Source: CAYJMQ01 sp964371555
GTDB taxonomy: Bacteria; Bdellovibrionota; JACOXK01; 2-02-FULL-40-11
Reading direction: 5' to 3'
Length of the DNA: 60,565 nucleotides
Assembly (NCBI GenBank): GCA_964371555.1
Contig: CAYJMQ010000005.1
Coordinates: 1 to 60,565 of the forward strand
The notes under the pieces were generated by a model. The model was given only the letters and a program-made list of their open reading frames with translations. It was not told the origin of the DNA and ran no database searches. Below, in pieces: positions 42,051 through 51,100 of the stretch (its first letter is position 1; each line of letters opens with the position of its first letter). Made by a program: the position numbers and the translations under genes.

Positions 42051-42147
42051 TAGTTTTTGTCGCGAAAAGCACAAAAACTATCCTGAGCGCGAAGTCTGTC
42101 ATCCTGAGCGCAGCGAAGGATCTTGTGAGCGAAAAGCACAAAAACTA
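42051..42147. repeat. Repeat block with inverted and direct copies
   Basis: TAGTTTTTGT (42051-42060) and ACAAAAACTA (42071-42080) form an inverted pair; GCGAAAAGCACAAAAACTA recurs as a 19-bp direct repeat at 42062-42080 and 42129-42147. Between them lies GTCATCCTGAGCGCAGCGAAGGATCT, a core of the dispersed family. Confidence 0.75.
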
Positions 42148-42149
42148 GT

Positions 42150-42253
42150 TAGATTCTGCTGAAAAAGTCATGCTGAGGGACGAAGTCCCGAAGCATCTCC
42201 GCTGGGATTCTTCGCGCTTTGCGCTCAGCAGAACACTTTTTCAGCAGAATCTA
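42150..42253. repeat. Larger palindromic element with 19-bp inverted arms
   Basis: Perfect arms TAGATTCTGCTGAAAAAGT (42150-42168) and the complement at 42235-42253 surround a core with CATGCTGAGGGACGAAGTCC, then GATTCTTCGCGC, an inverted second copy of the theme. The element could fold into one long hairpin. Confidence 0.85.
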
Positions 42254-42304
42254 GTTAAAATTGCGCGGGCACTTTTCAAAGAAAATTACTCCGCATCATT
42301 TCTA

Positions 42305-42332
42305 TTGACAGAAAGCTTTATTAACCTAAAAT
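42305..42332 (+). promoter_or_regulatory. Putative sigma-70 promoter
   Basis: TTGACA (42305-42310), 16 nt, then TAAAAT (42327-42332). It precedes a conventional leader with AGGAGG and the ATG at 42359. Confidence 0.55.
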
Positions 42333-42358
42333 CGCGCTTCTCGATAGGAGGTATACTC

Positions 42359-42853
42359 ATGATGAAATATTTAAAAAATGTTGTAAGCGCTATTTTATTA
42401 TTGGGAACATCTGCCTGGGCATGTCCCGATTTTTCTGGAAAATGGGTCGGAACTTGTCAGTCGGATGATGAGGAATTGGAACGAGAAGCCAGCTTGGAGA
42501 TTTCTCAGACAGGCTGTGAGCGATTTACCTTCAATGGAAATGGAGAGACAATCAGAGTCGGTCTTCTGCGGACGCAGACCCTGGATAATGTGGGAAGAAA
42601 TACCACGGTCTCGGGAGATCGAATGAGTGAGACGAGGGTGAGCCACTGGGTTGGGGATATGCTCGTCAGCGATTCTATTCAGATGCGGGTCAGTCCGAAA
42701 AAAGACGGAGGTCTTGAAATCTCAAAGACAATGGACCAAGAAAGGCTCTTTTTCGACAAGGATGGAAAGCTCACATATCGGAGCATTTCCAGAATGGCAG
42801 TCGGTGAGAATGTCGATGTGAGTGAAGTGATCTGCCGCTATCAAAAGCAATGA
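42359..42853 (+). CDS. Small secreted protein, unrecognised
   Basis: A 164-residue protein with a signal peptide (NVVSAILLLGTSAWA) and a mature N-terminus CPDFSGKWVGTC, reminiscent of lipocalin-like FxGxW starts. The remainder is predicted mostly beta. Three or four Cys (CPD, GTCQ, GCERF, ICRY) may form disulfides. It starts at the ATG at 42359, 7 nt after AGGAGG; a second Met follows at once. The longer open frame runs back over the repeat elements and is not real. Confidence 0.7.
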   Translation: MMKYLKNVVSAILLLGTSAWACPDFSGKWVGTCQSDDEELEREASLEISQTGCERFTFNGNGETIRVGLLRTQTLDNVGRNTTVSGDRMSETRVSHWVGDMLVSDSIQMRVSPKKDGGLEISKTMDQERLFFDKDGKLTYRSISRMAVGENVDVSEVICRYQKQ

Positions 42854-42909
42854 TTTGGAAAAATCAGCCCTTGATTATCAAGCCAATCTTTGCTACGAAA
42901 GAAAACACC

Positions 42910-43101
42910 ATGTCAAGAGAATGCGCCATTTGCAAAAGAAAACCCCTCGTTGGAAATAATATCAGCCACTCACATCGCAGGACAAAGCGCCGCTTTTTTT
43001 TAAATCTTCGAAAGGTTCACGCTCTTGTATCAGGCACTGTCAGACGGATTCGGGTCTGCACGCGCTGTATCCGATCGGGTTTTGTAACAAAGGCGGCTTA
43101 A
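42910..43101 (+). CDS. rpmB: Ribosomal protein L28
   Basis: A 63-residue large-subunit protein. RECAICKRKPLVGNNISHSH and TKRRFFLNL are diagnostic, and two CxxC pairs (CAIC, CTRC) make it the zinc-binding form. The start ATG at 42910 lacks a Shine-Dalgarno; TTGATT (42871-42876), 17 nt and TACGAA (42894-42899) could give a nearly leaderless mRNA. Its stop codon overlaps the spoT stop on the other strand. Confidence 0.93.
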   Translation: MSRECAICKRKPLVGNNISHSHRRTKRRFFLNLRKVHALVSGTVRRIRVCTRCIRSGFVTKAA

Positions 43102-45254
43102 ATTCTCTCCACCGAAATAACGCCTTCAATCCCTTCCATATCTTTCATGACTTTCTGAAGCTGATCGAGGTCAGTCACATCAACTTCGAAAATGCTGATC
43201 GCTTTTCTGTCGCGGGTTGTTCTGATTTGAGCCTGCGTAATGTTGATCCCGCGCGAGGTGAAAACATTGCTCATTTTCACAAGAAGTCCCGACTCATCTA
43301 CGCAGACTACCTTTACCCTGATGTGATGATGCACCTTTTTTGTTTTTTCCGTATCCCATTCAACATCAATTTTTCGCTCCGAATCGCCGATCAGCATTTT
43401 GGCGCAGCTTGCGCGATGCACAGAAACCCCGCGCCCCCGCGTCACAAAACCAATAATCGGATCACCCGGGAGCGGATGGCAACAACGCGCGAATCGGACC
43501 AATACATCATCCTCCCCCTTGATTTTAATAGCCCATTTGGCCTGTGATTTTTTGGCTGCCCTCGTAAAGATTTTCTGAAGTTCAGTCTGCTCGGTTTCTA
43601 CCGTCTTCACCTCTTCACTCGGGAAAAGCTTCTGAATAATCTGGCCGGGCTGCACAAAGCCATAACCGACGGCAACGAGAAGTCCGGGAATCGTCTTATG
43701 ACCTAATTCCTTTGCAATCTTTTGAAGCGCGTCTGATTTTTCATATTTACCAAAACTGAGATTGTGTCGTCTGAAAATTTTTTCACAAATCGACCTCCCA
43801 AGATTTAATCCCTTTGCCCGTTCTTCTGTCTTAATAAACGACCGGATCTTTGCCTTCGCTTTCGATGAAGCAACAAAGACAAGCCACTCTTTATTGGGTT
43901 TCTCCGTTGATGAGGTAATCACTTCAACAGTATCCCCGCTTTTAAGCTTATAGCGCAATGGAACCATGCGGCCATTCACCTTTGAGCCAATACAGCGATG
44001 GCCAACATCGGTATGAATTGCATACGCGAAATCAACAGGTGTTGCGTCACGGGGAAGCTCCATCACATCCCCTTTTGGGGTAAATACATAAACGTCGCCC
44101 GGAAAGAGATCGACCTTCATCGTCTCAAGAAATTCAGAGGGATCCTTTAATTCACGCTGCCACTCCAGAAGCTGACGCACCCAGCTGAATCGTTCGTGGT
44201 CTTTTTTGGCCAAATATCCTTCCTTATATTCCCAGTGAGCCGCAATCCCTTCTTCTGACACGTGATGCATCTCTTCTGTCCGGATCTGAATTTCGATCCG
44301 TTCCCCGCCGGGGCCAATCACCGAGGTGTGAAGCGACTGATAGGAGTTTGCTTTTGGCATTGCGATAAAATCTTTAAATCGCCCGGGTATCGGCTTCCAG
44401 GCCGAATGAACAACACCCAGCACCTCATAACACTCAGGAATGGATTTTACGATAATTCGAAACGCGATGAGATCGTAGATCTGATCAAAATCGAGATTCC
44501 TGGCCTCCATTTTCCGATAAATACTGTAAAAATGTTTGGGTCTCCCCATCACTTCAAGAACTTTAATATGGTTCTCTTCCAGCTTTCTTCGAATAATCTC
44601 TTGAATACGCCCAATATATTTTTCACGCTCGACCTTATTTTTCGCAACCTGCTTTGAAATTTTATAATAAATCTCAGGTTTCAAATAAGATATCGATAGA
44701 TCTTCAAGCTCTATTTTCATCCATCCAATCCCAAGGCGATTGGCAATCGGCGCGTAAATATCGAGAGTTTCCTGGGCAATTCGCATCTGTTTCGGGGGGG
44801 GGAGATATTTCAGCGTGCGCATATTATGAAGTCGATCTGCAAGCTTAATGAGAATCACCCGAATATCCTGCCCCATCGCAACCACCATTTTCCTGAAATT
44901 TTCCGCCTGCTTTTCATGGATATTCTTAAAACTGATTTTGGAGAGCTTTGTCACCCCATCCACAAGCTCTTTGATTTCCTTTCCAAATTCTTTTTCAAGC
45001 GCTTCCAAAGAGACATTCGTATCCTCGACCGTATCATGAAGAATCGCAGCCGCGATGGAGGAAATATCCATATGGAGCCTTGCAAGAACAGAGGCAACCT
45101 CCAGCGGATGATAAAGGTAGGGCTCCCCGCTTGCCCGCTTCTGTCCCACGTGCGCTTTTTCTGAAAATTCAGAGGCCTTTCGAACCACTGTCAGATCTGC
45201 GTCTGGATAATAACTTTTAATCTGTGATTCGAGTTCTTCCAGTGTAATTGTCAT
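43098..45254 (-). CDS. spoT: Bifunctional (p)ppGpp synthetase/hydrolase
   Basis: Makes and degrades (p)ppGpp in the stringent response. The HD hydrolase domain is intact (YLYHPLEVASVLA, ILHDTVEDTNV), the synthetase domain has YDLIAFRIIVKSIPECYEVLG and FKDFIAMPKANSYQSLHTSV, followed by the TGS domain (VFTPKGDVMELPRDATPVDFA is spread around residues 390-410) and a C-terminal ACT domain. The length of 718 residues fits long RSH enzymes. It overlaps gmk by 4 nt. As the only RSH seen here it is probably the cell's Rel/SpoT protein. Confidence 0.97.
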   Translation of the reverse strand: MTITLEELESQIKSYYPDADLTVVRKASEFSEKAHVGQKRASGEPYLYHPLEVASVLARLHMDISSIAAAILHDTVEDTNVSLEALEKEFGKEIKELVDGVTKLSKISFKNIHEKQAENFRKMVVAMGQDIRVILIKLADRLHNMRTLKYLPPPKQMRIAQETLDIYAPIANRLGIGWMKIELEDLSISYLKPEIYYKISKQVAKNKVEREKYIGRIQEIIRRKLEENHIKVLEVMGRPKHFYSIYRKMEARNLDFDQIYDLIAFRIIVKSIPECYEVLGVVHSAWKPIPGRFKDFIAMPKANSYQSLHTSVIGPGGERIEIQIRTEEMHHVSEEGIAAHWEYKEGYLAKKDHERFSWVRQLLEWQRELKDPSEFLETMKVDLFPGDVYVFTPKGDVMELPRDATPVDFAYAIHTDVGHRCIGSKVNGRMVPLRYKLKSGDTVEVITSSTEKPNKEWLVFVASSKAKAKIRSFIKTEERAKGLNLGRSICEKIFRRHNLSFGKYEKSDALQKIAKELGHKTIPGLLVAVGYGFVQPGQIIQKLFPSEEVKTVETEQTELQKIFTRAAKKSQAKWAIKIKGEDDVLVRFARCCHPLPGDPIIGFVTRGRGVSVHRASCAKMLIGDSERKIDVEWDTEKTKKVHHHIRVKVVCVDESGLLVKMSNVFTSRGINITQAQIRTTRDRKAISIFEVDVTDLDQLQKVMKDMEGIEGVISVERI

Positions 45255-45826
45255 TTTTTTCTTGCGGATTCGATCAATCGGGTAAGCCGAGACAAGGCTT
45301 TTGAAAAATCATCATTTGTAACGTGATACTGGTATTCCGAAGCGGCGTTGAGCTCTTTTTGCGCTTCAAGCAATCGCACCTTAATCGTCTGGGGAGAATC
45401 GAGCTGTCTTCTTTGCAAACGATTTTCAAGTTCCTCCAATGAGGGGGGATGAACAAAAATCATAATCGCATCCGGATACTGTTTTTTTAGCTGCACCCCC
45501 CCCTGGACATCGATATTGAGCAAAACATCGATGCCTTTTTTCATATTCTCTTCGATAAATTTCTTGTCTGTCCCATAGCAATGCCCATGCACATTTGCCC
45601 ATTCCGCAAAATGTTTGTCTGAAATCATTTTTTTAAATTCACTTTCTGTCACAAAAAAGTAGTCGATTCCATGTTTTTCGCCAACACGCGGGGATCGCGT
45701 CGTAGACGAAATCGATTTTGCGATCCCTTTAAGACGTAAAAGAACTTCCTGACAAAGGGTTGTCTTCCCCGCGCCCGACGGGGCTGAGACAATAATCAGT
45801 CTCCCCCTTTTTTTCTTATTCGACAT
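45251..45826 (-). CDS. gmk: Guanylate kinase
   Basis: Phosphorylates GMP to GDP. P-loop SAPSGAGKTTLC, the GMP-binding SISSTTRSPRVGEKHGIDYFFV and NIDVQGGVQLKKQYPDA are diagnostic. Its 191 residues are typical. It sits between yicC (11-nt overlap) and spoT (4-nt overlap); rpoZ, which often lies here in other proteobacteria, is absent. Product GDP feeds the GTP pool that SpoT turns into (p)ppGpp. Confidence 0.97.
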   Translation of the reverse strand: MSNKKKRGRLIIVSAPSGAGKTTLCQEVLLRLKGIAKSISSTTRSPRVGEKHGIDYFFVTESEFKKMISDKHFAEWANVHGHCYGTDKKFIEENMKKGIDVLLNIDVQGGVQLKKQYPDAIMIFVHPPSLEELENRLQRRQLDSPQTIKVRLLEAQKELNAASEYQYHVTNDDFSKALSRLTRLIESARKK

Positions 45827-46715
45827 TTTGAATCTGTTCTCTCAGCTTCTCAATCAACGACTTCATACGAATCACAGAAGACGAAATCGAAAAATCCTGG
45901 GTCTTGGAGCCAATGGTATTCACCTCGCGGTTCATTTCTTGAAGCAGAAAATCAAATTTTTTTCCGATCTCTCCTTTGGAATCTATCCCTTTAGAATCTA
46001 TTATTGAAAAACACTGAGCCACATGACTTGTCAATCGGTCAAGCTCTTCCTGAATATCGGTGCGCGAAATCAAAAGAGCCGCTTCCTGATGGAGTCTCCC
46101 GGAATCAAATGCTTTATCAGCCAGATAAGTCCGGATTCTTTCCTGGAGTCTTGTCTCGTAATGCTGAATCCACTGGCCCCGAAGATCCGTGAGCGTTCGA
46201 GCTTCTTTTTTCAGATCTGAAAGTTGTTTTCGCAATACTTTATGAAGAAGAACCCCCTCGCGATTCCTCATCATCTCAACCTTGGCAATGCATCGCCTCA
46301 AAACCGGGTAAAACATCTTCCAATAGATGTCCTGACTCAAAGACCCTGAAGAAGATGATGAAGATTTCCAAATATCGGGAAGAGAAAGCACTCTATCGAT
46401 CGGAAATGCGCCGGGAATTTTTAAATCCCTTTGAACATTGCGAACTGTTTTTAGATAATAGTTGAGCAGAGAACGATTTAATTCACGACGCCCGGCTCCC
46501 CCATTTTCCGGTTGCCAGGAAACAAACAAATCAAATGAGCCGCGCTTAAATTTTTTTTTCAACTCCAGGACAGCCTTGGGCTCAAAAAATGAAAATTCGC
46601 GGGGTGTTTTAAAATGAAGTTCAAAAAAACGACTGTTCAGCGCTTTTAACTCAATCGACAGCCTCCCCTCCTTAAAAACACGCTCCACACTCCCATAGCC
46701 TGTCATGCTTTTCAT
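45816..46715 (-). CDS. yicC: YicC family protein
   Basis: A 299-residue protein with the classic YicC N-terminus MKSMTGYGSVERVFKEGR and ELKALNSRFFE, and the conserved C-terminus FDFLLQEMNREVNTIGSKTQD. Family members are endoribonucleases linked to stationary-phase survival. First gene of yicC-gmk-spoT, with a promoter upstream and a small inverted repeat (ATACCG/CGGTAT, 46722-46737) across the predicted transcription start. Confidence 0.95.
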   Translation of the reverse strand: MKSMTGYGSVERVFKEGRLSIELKALNSRFFELHFKTPREFSFFEPKAVLELKKKFKRGSFDLFVSWQPENGGAGRRELNRSLLNYYLKTVRNVQRDLKIPGAFPIDRVLSLPDIWKSSSSSSGSLSQDIYWKMFYPVLRRCIAKVEMMRNREGVLLHKVLRKQLSDLKKEARTLTDLRGQWIQHYETRLQERIRTYLADKAFDSGRLHQEAALLISRTDIQEELDRLTSHVAQCFSIIDSKGIDSKGEIGKKFDFLLQEMNREVNTIGSKTQDFSISSSVIRMKSLIEKLREQIQNVE

Positions 46716-46735
46716 AGATAAATACCGTGAGCGGT

Positions 46736-46764
46736 ATCCTAACAGAAAGGGGGCGCTTGTTCAA
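46736..46764 (-). promoter_or_regulatory. Putative sigma-70 promoter of yicC-gmk-spoT
   Basis: TTGAAC (46764-46759), 17 nt, then TAGGAT (46741-46736) on the minus strand. The predicted start near 46729 falls within the ATACCG-TGAG-CGGTAT inverted repeat. Confidence 0.5.
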
Positions 46765-46807
46765 CAAACTGCTCTGCTCTGTGTAGGCCTCAGTTATGGG
46801 GGAAGAC

Positions 46808-47908
46808 TTATTCTCCCGTATACAATGCTAATATCTTCTCATAGGGCTGCCACAACTCAGGACGCGAGGAAATCGCGGCAAGATCTTCGGGAGCCTGTTT
46901 GGCAATAATCCTTAGACTCAACATCTCAAGAATCGTAGGTTCTGCGGCTTCTTGTGGCGAAAGCCGTTTTATTTTTTCTTCCCACTCCCCAAGAATCTGC
47001 TTTGCCTCTCTGACAGCCTTTCCGGGGAATTTCTCGGAAAAAATATACAAGAGCCGCCACTTCAGGTCTGTATCCGTTACAAGACTATACATCGTAAGAA
47101 ATGGCCGAAGCGATTTCTCTGTTTGCCTGAGAAAATACTCTGTCGCCTCCATCCGGACATTCCGATCGGCATGTCTTAAGAGAGAAACAACCCTGTCAAA
47201 AACCAATTCCTGATTTTTTGAATATTGCGCATGATGAAGCGCTCCCGCAATTTTTTGGGGGTCATCTGAAGAATCAATAATATCTTTCACTTCATTTATA
47301 TTATGCCCCTTATAAAAGTCATGATAGAGATTGGGACGTTCTGTGATTTTTCTGTCAATCTCTTTCAAAAGCTTGTGATAATAGGGCTCTGTGGGTCGAA
47401 GCGCCAGCGCCTCCATCGCTTCTTTTTTTGCAAATCTGAGCTTTTTCCCCCTAGCTTCACACAACGACGCCATGTAATAAGCCTCGTCTATATTCGGATT
47501 ATAGATCGTTTGCGATCTTTTAAAAAATTTACGCGCCTTCCCAAGAAACTCCCTTCTATAAAACATCATTCCCATCTGATAATGCGCCAGCGAATAGTTG
47601 GGATCGAGTTCCAGAACCTTATTGAAATAAGTGTTCGCCTCCGATTGTCGGGGACCCCGATATCCCCACTGGGTTTTAATGTTTGCGCTCGCAACAGCCA
47701 GATGGAAAAGAACATCAGCTGACTTTGGATTGAGCTCATACGCCTCTTCAAGCAGATCGCGCGCCTTTTCAAATTCATTTTTATTCAGATACTCAAGACC
47801 TTCTTCATAGAGTTTTTCCCAATCGCGGGGATAAAGCGCAAGACCAAAGACCATCAGTCCAACCAAAGAACAGACAATCAGAATCCTTTTAACCGGCTTT
47901 TTAAACAT
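46808..47908 (-). CDS. TPR protein with an N-terminal membrane anchor
   Basis: A 366-residue protein. A single hydrophobic segment (ILIVCSLVGLMVFGLAL, residues 9-25) anchors it, then tetratricopeptide repeats (WEKLYEEGLEYLNKNEFEKA, PKSADVLFHLAVA, YSLAHYQMGMMFYRRE). The C-terminal half looks like HEAT-type helices (HADRNVRMEATEYFLRQ). It would face the periplasm and act as a scaffold; no specific role can be read. Shine-Dalgarno AGGGGG lies 9 nt before the ATG. Confidence 0.8.
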   Translation of the reverse strand: MFKKPVKRILIVCSLVGLMVFGLALYPRDWEKLYEEGLEYLNKNEFEKARDLLEEAYELNPKSADVLFHLAVASANIKTQWGYRGPRQSEANTYFNKVLELDPNYSLAHYQMGMMFYRREFLGKARKFFKRSQTIYNPNIDEAYYMASLCEARGKKLRFAKKEAMEALALRPTEPYYHKLLKEIDRKITERPNLYHDFYKGHNINEVKDIIDSSDDPQKIAGALHHAQYSKNQELVFDRVVSLLRHADRNVRMEATEYFLRQTEKSLRPFLTMYSLVTDTDLKWRLLYIFSEKFPGKAVREAKQILGEWEEKIKRLSPQEAAEPTILEMLSLRIIAKQAPEDLAAISSRPELWQPYEKILALYTGE

Positions 47909-47957
47909 TTACTTTAACCCCCTGAAAAAAAGAATGCGTTTTCGATACCTGGATTAT

Positions 47958-47986
47958 TTTATAACGAAATAGCCGATCAGTGTCAA
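47958..47986 (-). promoter_or_regulatory. Sigma-70 promoter of the TPR gene
   Basis: TTGACA (47986-47981), exactly 17 nt, then TATAAA (47963-47958) on the minus strand; a leader of about 43 nt follows. The rest of 47909-48115 shows nothing further. Confidence 0.65.
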
Positions 47987-48115
47987 CAAAAGTCGCGACT
48001 CCATTTCCTAGAGAAACGGACGCAGAGTCATAAATTATGAGACAAACCAGCGTCTTTCCCGCGGCTGCCCCTCTTGATGATCACATCTTTCAGTGTTAGA
48101 AGATCTCTTCTGACA

Positions 48116-51100
48116 ATGAAGTTTATTTTTCACAGAACAACACGCTTTCTTTTGCCTTTTACGGCGCTTTTCATTTCAAGCTCACTCCACGCTGATGAAA
48201 TTCAGCCTAACCCTCACAGCTGGCCTCTTACCACCCCCATTGAGCTAAACGCTTTTCACACACTGGACCACCCCCCCAAATCCAAGATTAAAGGGCTTCA
48301 GGAGTGGGAGGACACTTTAAAAAAAATATGGCCCGGAAATTTTACACTGGAAGTTGAGATCGCCGTGGTTCGAGACATGGTTTATTTTCTGCGTTCCCAT
48401 GTTCGCAAAAGCCGGGATTGGGAAAGCCTAGCGAAGCGCTTCTTTCGCCAGGAAGAGCTTGTTGCCAAAGCATCTTCTTCTTCTCCTCCTCCCGGTCAAA
48501 AAGCTCTTTTGGCATATCTTCACGCGGGGCTGCTTGCCGATCAACTGTTGTTTGGCGCCCCTGATGAAAAAACCTCTCTTTCCCGCATCAAATCTTTTTA
48601 CACTGAAGCCATTGAAAAAACTCCCACTGAAAAAAATCAAAGCCAAGAGGAAGTTCACGCGCGCATACTTGAAGAAACCGGGCGAATTTTTCTAAACTTC
48701 TATGAGAAGTTTAGCTCTCTTTCATCCTTGGAATTTGGCATCGACAGTTTAAAAAAAATTCGCCGGGAGTTTTTTTCGGAAGAACTCCGTTTTCTCACCG
48801 CCAAAGCTTTATACCATTGGTCATATTATTCCCCTCTATCAGGAGATAAGAAAATCGAACGGGCCGAGGAAGCTCTTTTTTGGGTGACGCCTTTGTTGAC
48901 AAACGCAGAGGTTTCCGCAAAGATTTCCGACGAAAGAACGCGCGTCGAAACATTTCACCGGGAACTTCTTACGTATCTCAAAGAACTTCGCAAAGCAAAA
49001 GCCTTTTCTCTCCCTGAAGAAGCCTTCCTGAAAAAGGAAGAAATGCCGGCGCCCGGAATTCCGCCTCATGACACCGCTCTTCCGACGCTATCCACGGATG
49101 AAACGCTGGCAGCGCAAATTCGGGAAACAACGGAATGGTATGTCTTCATCGTTCCAAAAATGGATTATCTTTGGAATCTCGCCCAGCAAGATCCTTTTCT
49201 CCGCGTCNNNNNNNNNNGGAAAGAGAGAATGACGACACCCACAGCGCGCGCGTTCGTCAAACATGGAGCGTCATTCGTCACTCCAATCTCCACGTCGAAA
49301 CATGGACCGACCCCATAAAGGAAGGGACGGAGCTTAAATTTCCCCTCTGGCTCAAATCGCTGATTCTTTCCTCTTTATCGGAAAAGATCCCCAACCAGAT
49401 CGTGGGTCTTCATACTGAAAACGATCTTATAGCCGGATACCGCCGGGCGATTTTGGCTGAGATGGTTCGAATGCGTCAAACGGAGCCCAAACCTTTTCAC
49501 GCTGTCTTTAAACTCCTCCTTTTTGAAAAACTTTTATCGCGGGAAAATCCTCCGCTCTCACTCGAGGAGATTAAGGAGATCTATCCGCTCACTCTCGAAG
49601 AAGAAGATGAAACGGAAGAGTCTCTTTTTGGTTTGGCACGGATGATCCATTCCCGGGAAATTGAAGAGATTCTGCACGGGATGGAAAAGAGCGACCTTCT
49701 TGAATATGTCATCGACTGGCTTGGCAAAAACGATTTTTTAACTGATCAGGAACTCACTTTTTGGAAAAAAAGAGCGCTTATTCTAAAAATCCAAACATTC
49801 GCTCAAAGCGGACATGTTCATGCGGGTCGGGAGCTAACGCCTCACGAGACGCAAGTTTATCATTTTCTCAAATCAAAACTTCAAACCTCCCCCCTTGAGA
49901 CCTCTTCTTTTGAAGACCTTCAGGCGCTCTGGACCCTCTGTGAAGAACCTTACGCAAGCCCCCTCCCCTGGCTGGAATGGTTTGGAAATAAGGCGATGTG
50001 GTCATCGATTGAGGAGATGAATGACGAAACTCTCCACGCTTTTTCCGAGACCCTCCCCGAATACATCGACGCTCTCGCTCTCTGGGCCGTGAAAACAGGT
50101 CGCATGGAACATCAGAAGCTCCACTGGTTTCGACGAGAACTCTTTCTTCTTAAACTGAAGAATTTCGCCTTGTCCGAAAATGAGAATGAGCTTTTCATCC
50201 ATTTTGCCTCAAAGGCAAAAAGTGAATACATCGCGCATCGGCCACTCAAAAACCTTGAGGAGCTGCGTGATATTTTGGACAAGAAACCCCCAGAGCTTCC
50301 GAAGCTTTTAGAGTGGCTGGGCGAGGAAAATGTTTTCGCGATCGTTCTTGAGATGGATGCGACACTTTTCCAGAATTTTTACAAAACCTATCCCGGCTGG
50401 ATTGGAGCGCTTGAGCGTTATGCGGAAAAAAGAAAAGAATCCAATCCCGAGGCTTTTGAAAAATGGCAGCGCTTGCGATTGCTCGCCGAGATCCGGCAAA
50501 CAAATGTCGACCCTTCAACCATTCAGGATGCCAAACTGCGGCGCGTCCTGGAAAAGCTTTTGGAAAAAATTAAATCCGGAGATCTCGATACCGAAAGCAC
50601 CGATCGCCTGTCCCTCCTTGCGGAGATCCTGAAAGGGGGAGCTCCCGCTTTCTCAAAACTGTTGGAATGGATCGGGCCGGAAAAACTCTCGGAATGGGCG
50701 GAATCAATGGACGTTGAAACGCTTGCGAGCCTCGCGGAAATGCTTGCCAAACTTCACGCCATGGGGCTGTTGGATCTCGATCTTCGAAAGTTCCAGGGAA
50801 TTCTTAAAGACATCGCGGCGAGTCTTAAAGGAACAGACTTTAAGATCCCATCCGTGTGGCAAAATTTTAAGTTTGAAGGACTTTGGGAAAAGTGGGACAT
50901 CAAAGGGCCTAAAATTGATTTTGATGCCGAGCTGGGGTTTGACATCGACAATCCCGTAAGTTTCGATTTTGGAAACTTGATGAGGTCGATCTTCGGCCCC
51001 GATCTTTATTCGATCGATTATGACTTCGAAGAGTATCGGGATGAGCCTCTGATTGTTTCAGGAGAAATTTATCAGACATTTTTAAACGATGAAACGCTTC

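Noticed and set aside
42170..42358. N-terminal extension of the secreted protein across the repeats
   Set aside because: It translates palindromic repeat DNA and a strong SD and signal peptide start at 42359.
49135..49207. Separate start of the large second frame before the gap
   Set aside because: The residues before the gap in that frame are Arg/Ser-rich shadow sequence; the other frame looks like real protein.
48074..49318. Stand-alone gene ending at 49318
   Set aside because: The part after the N run is an out-of-frame reading; the long frame after the gap continues the same protein.
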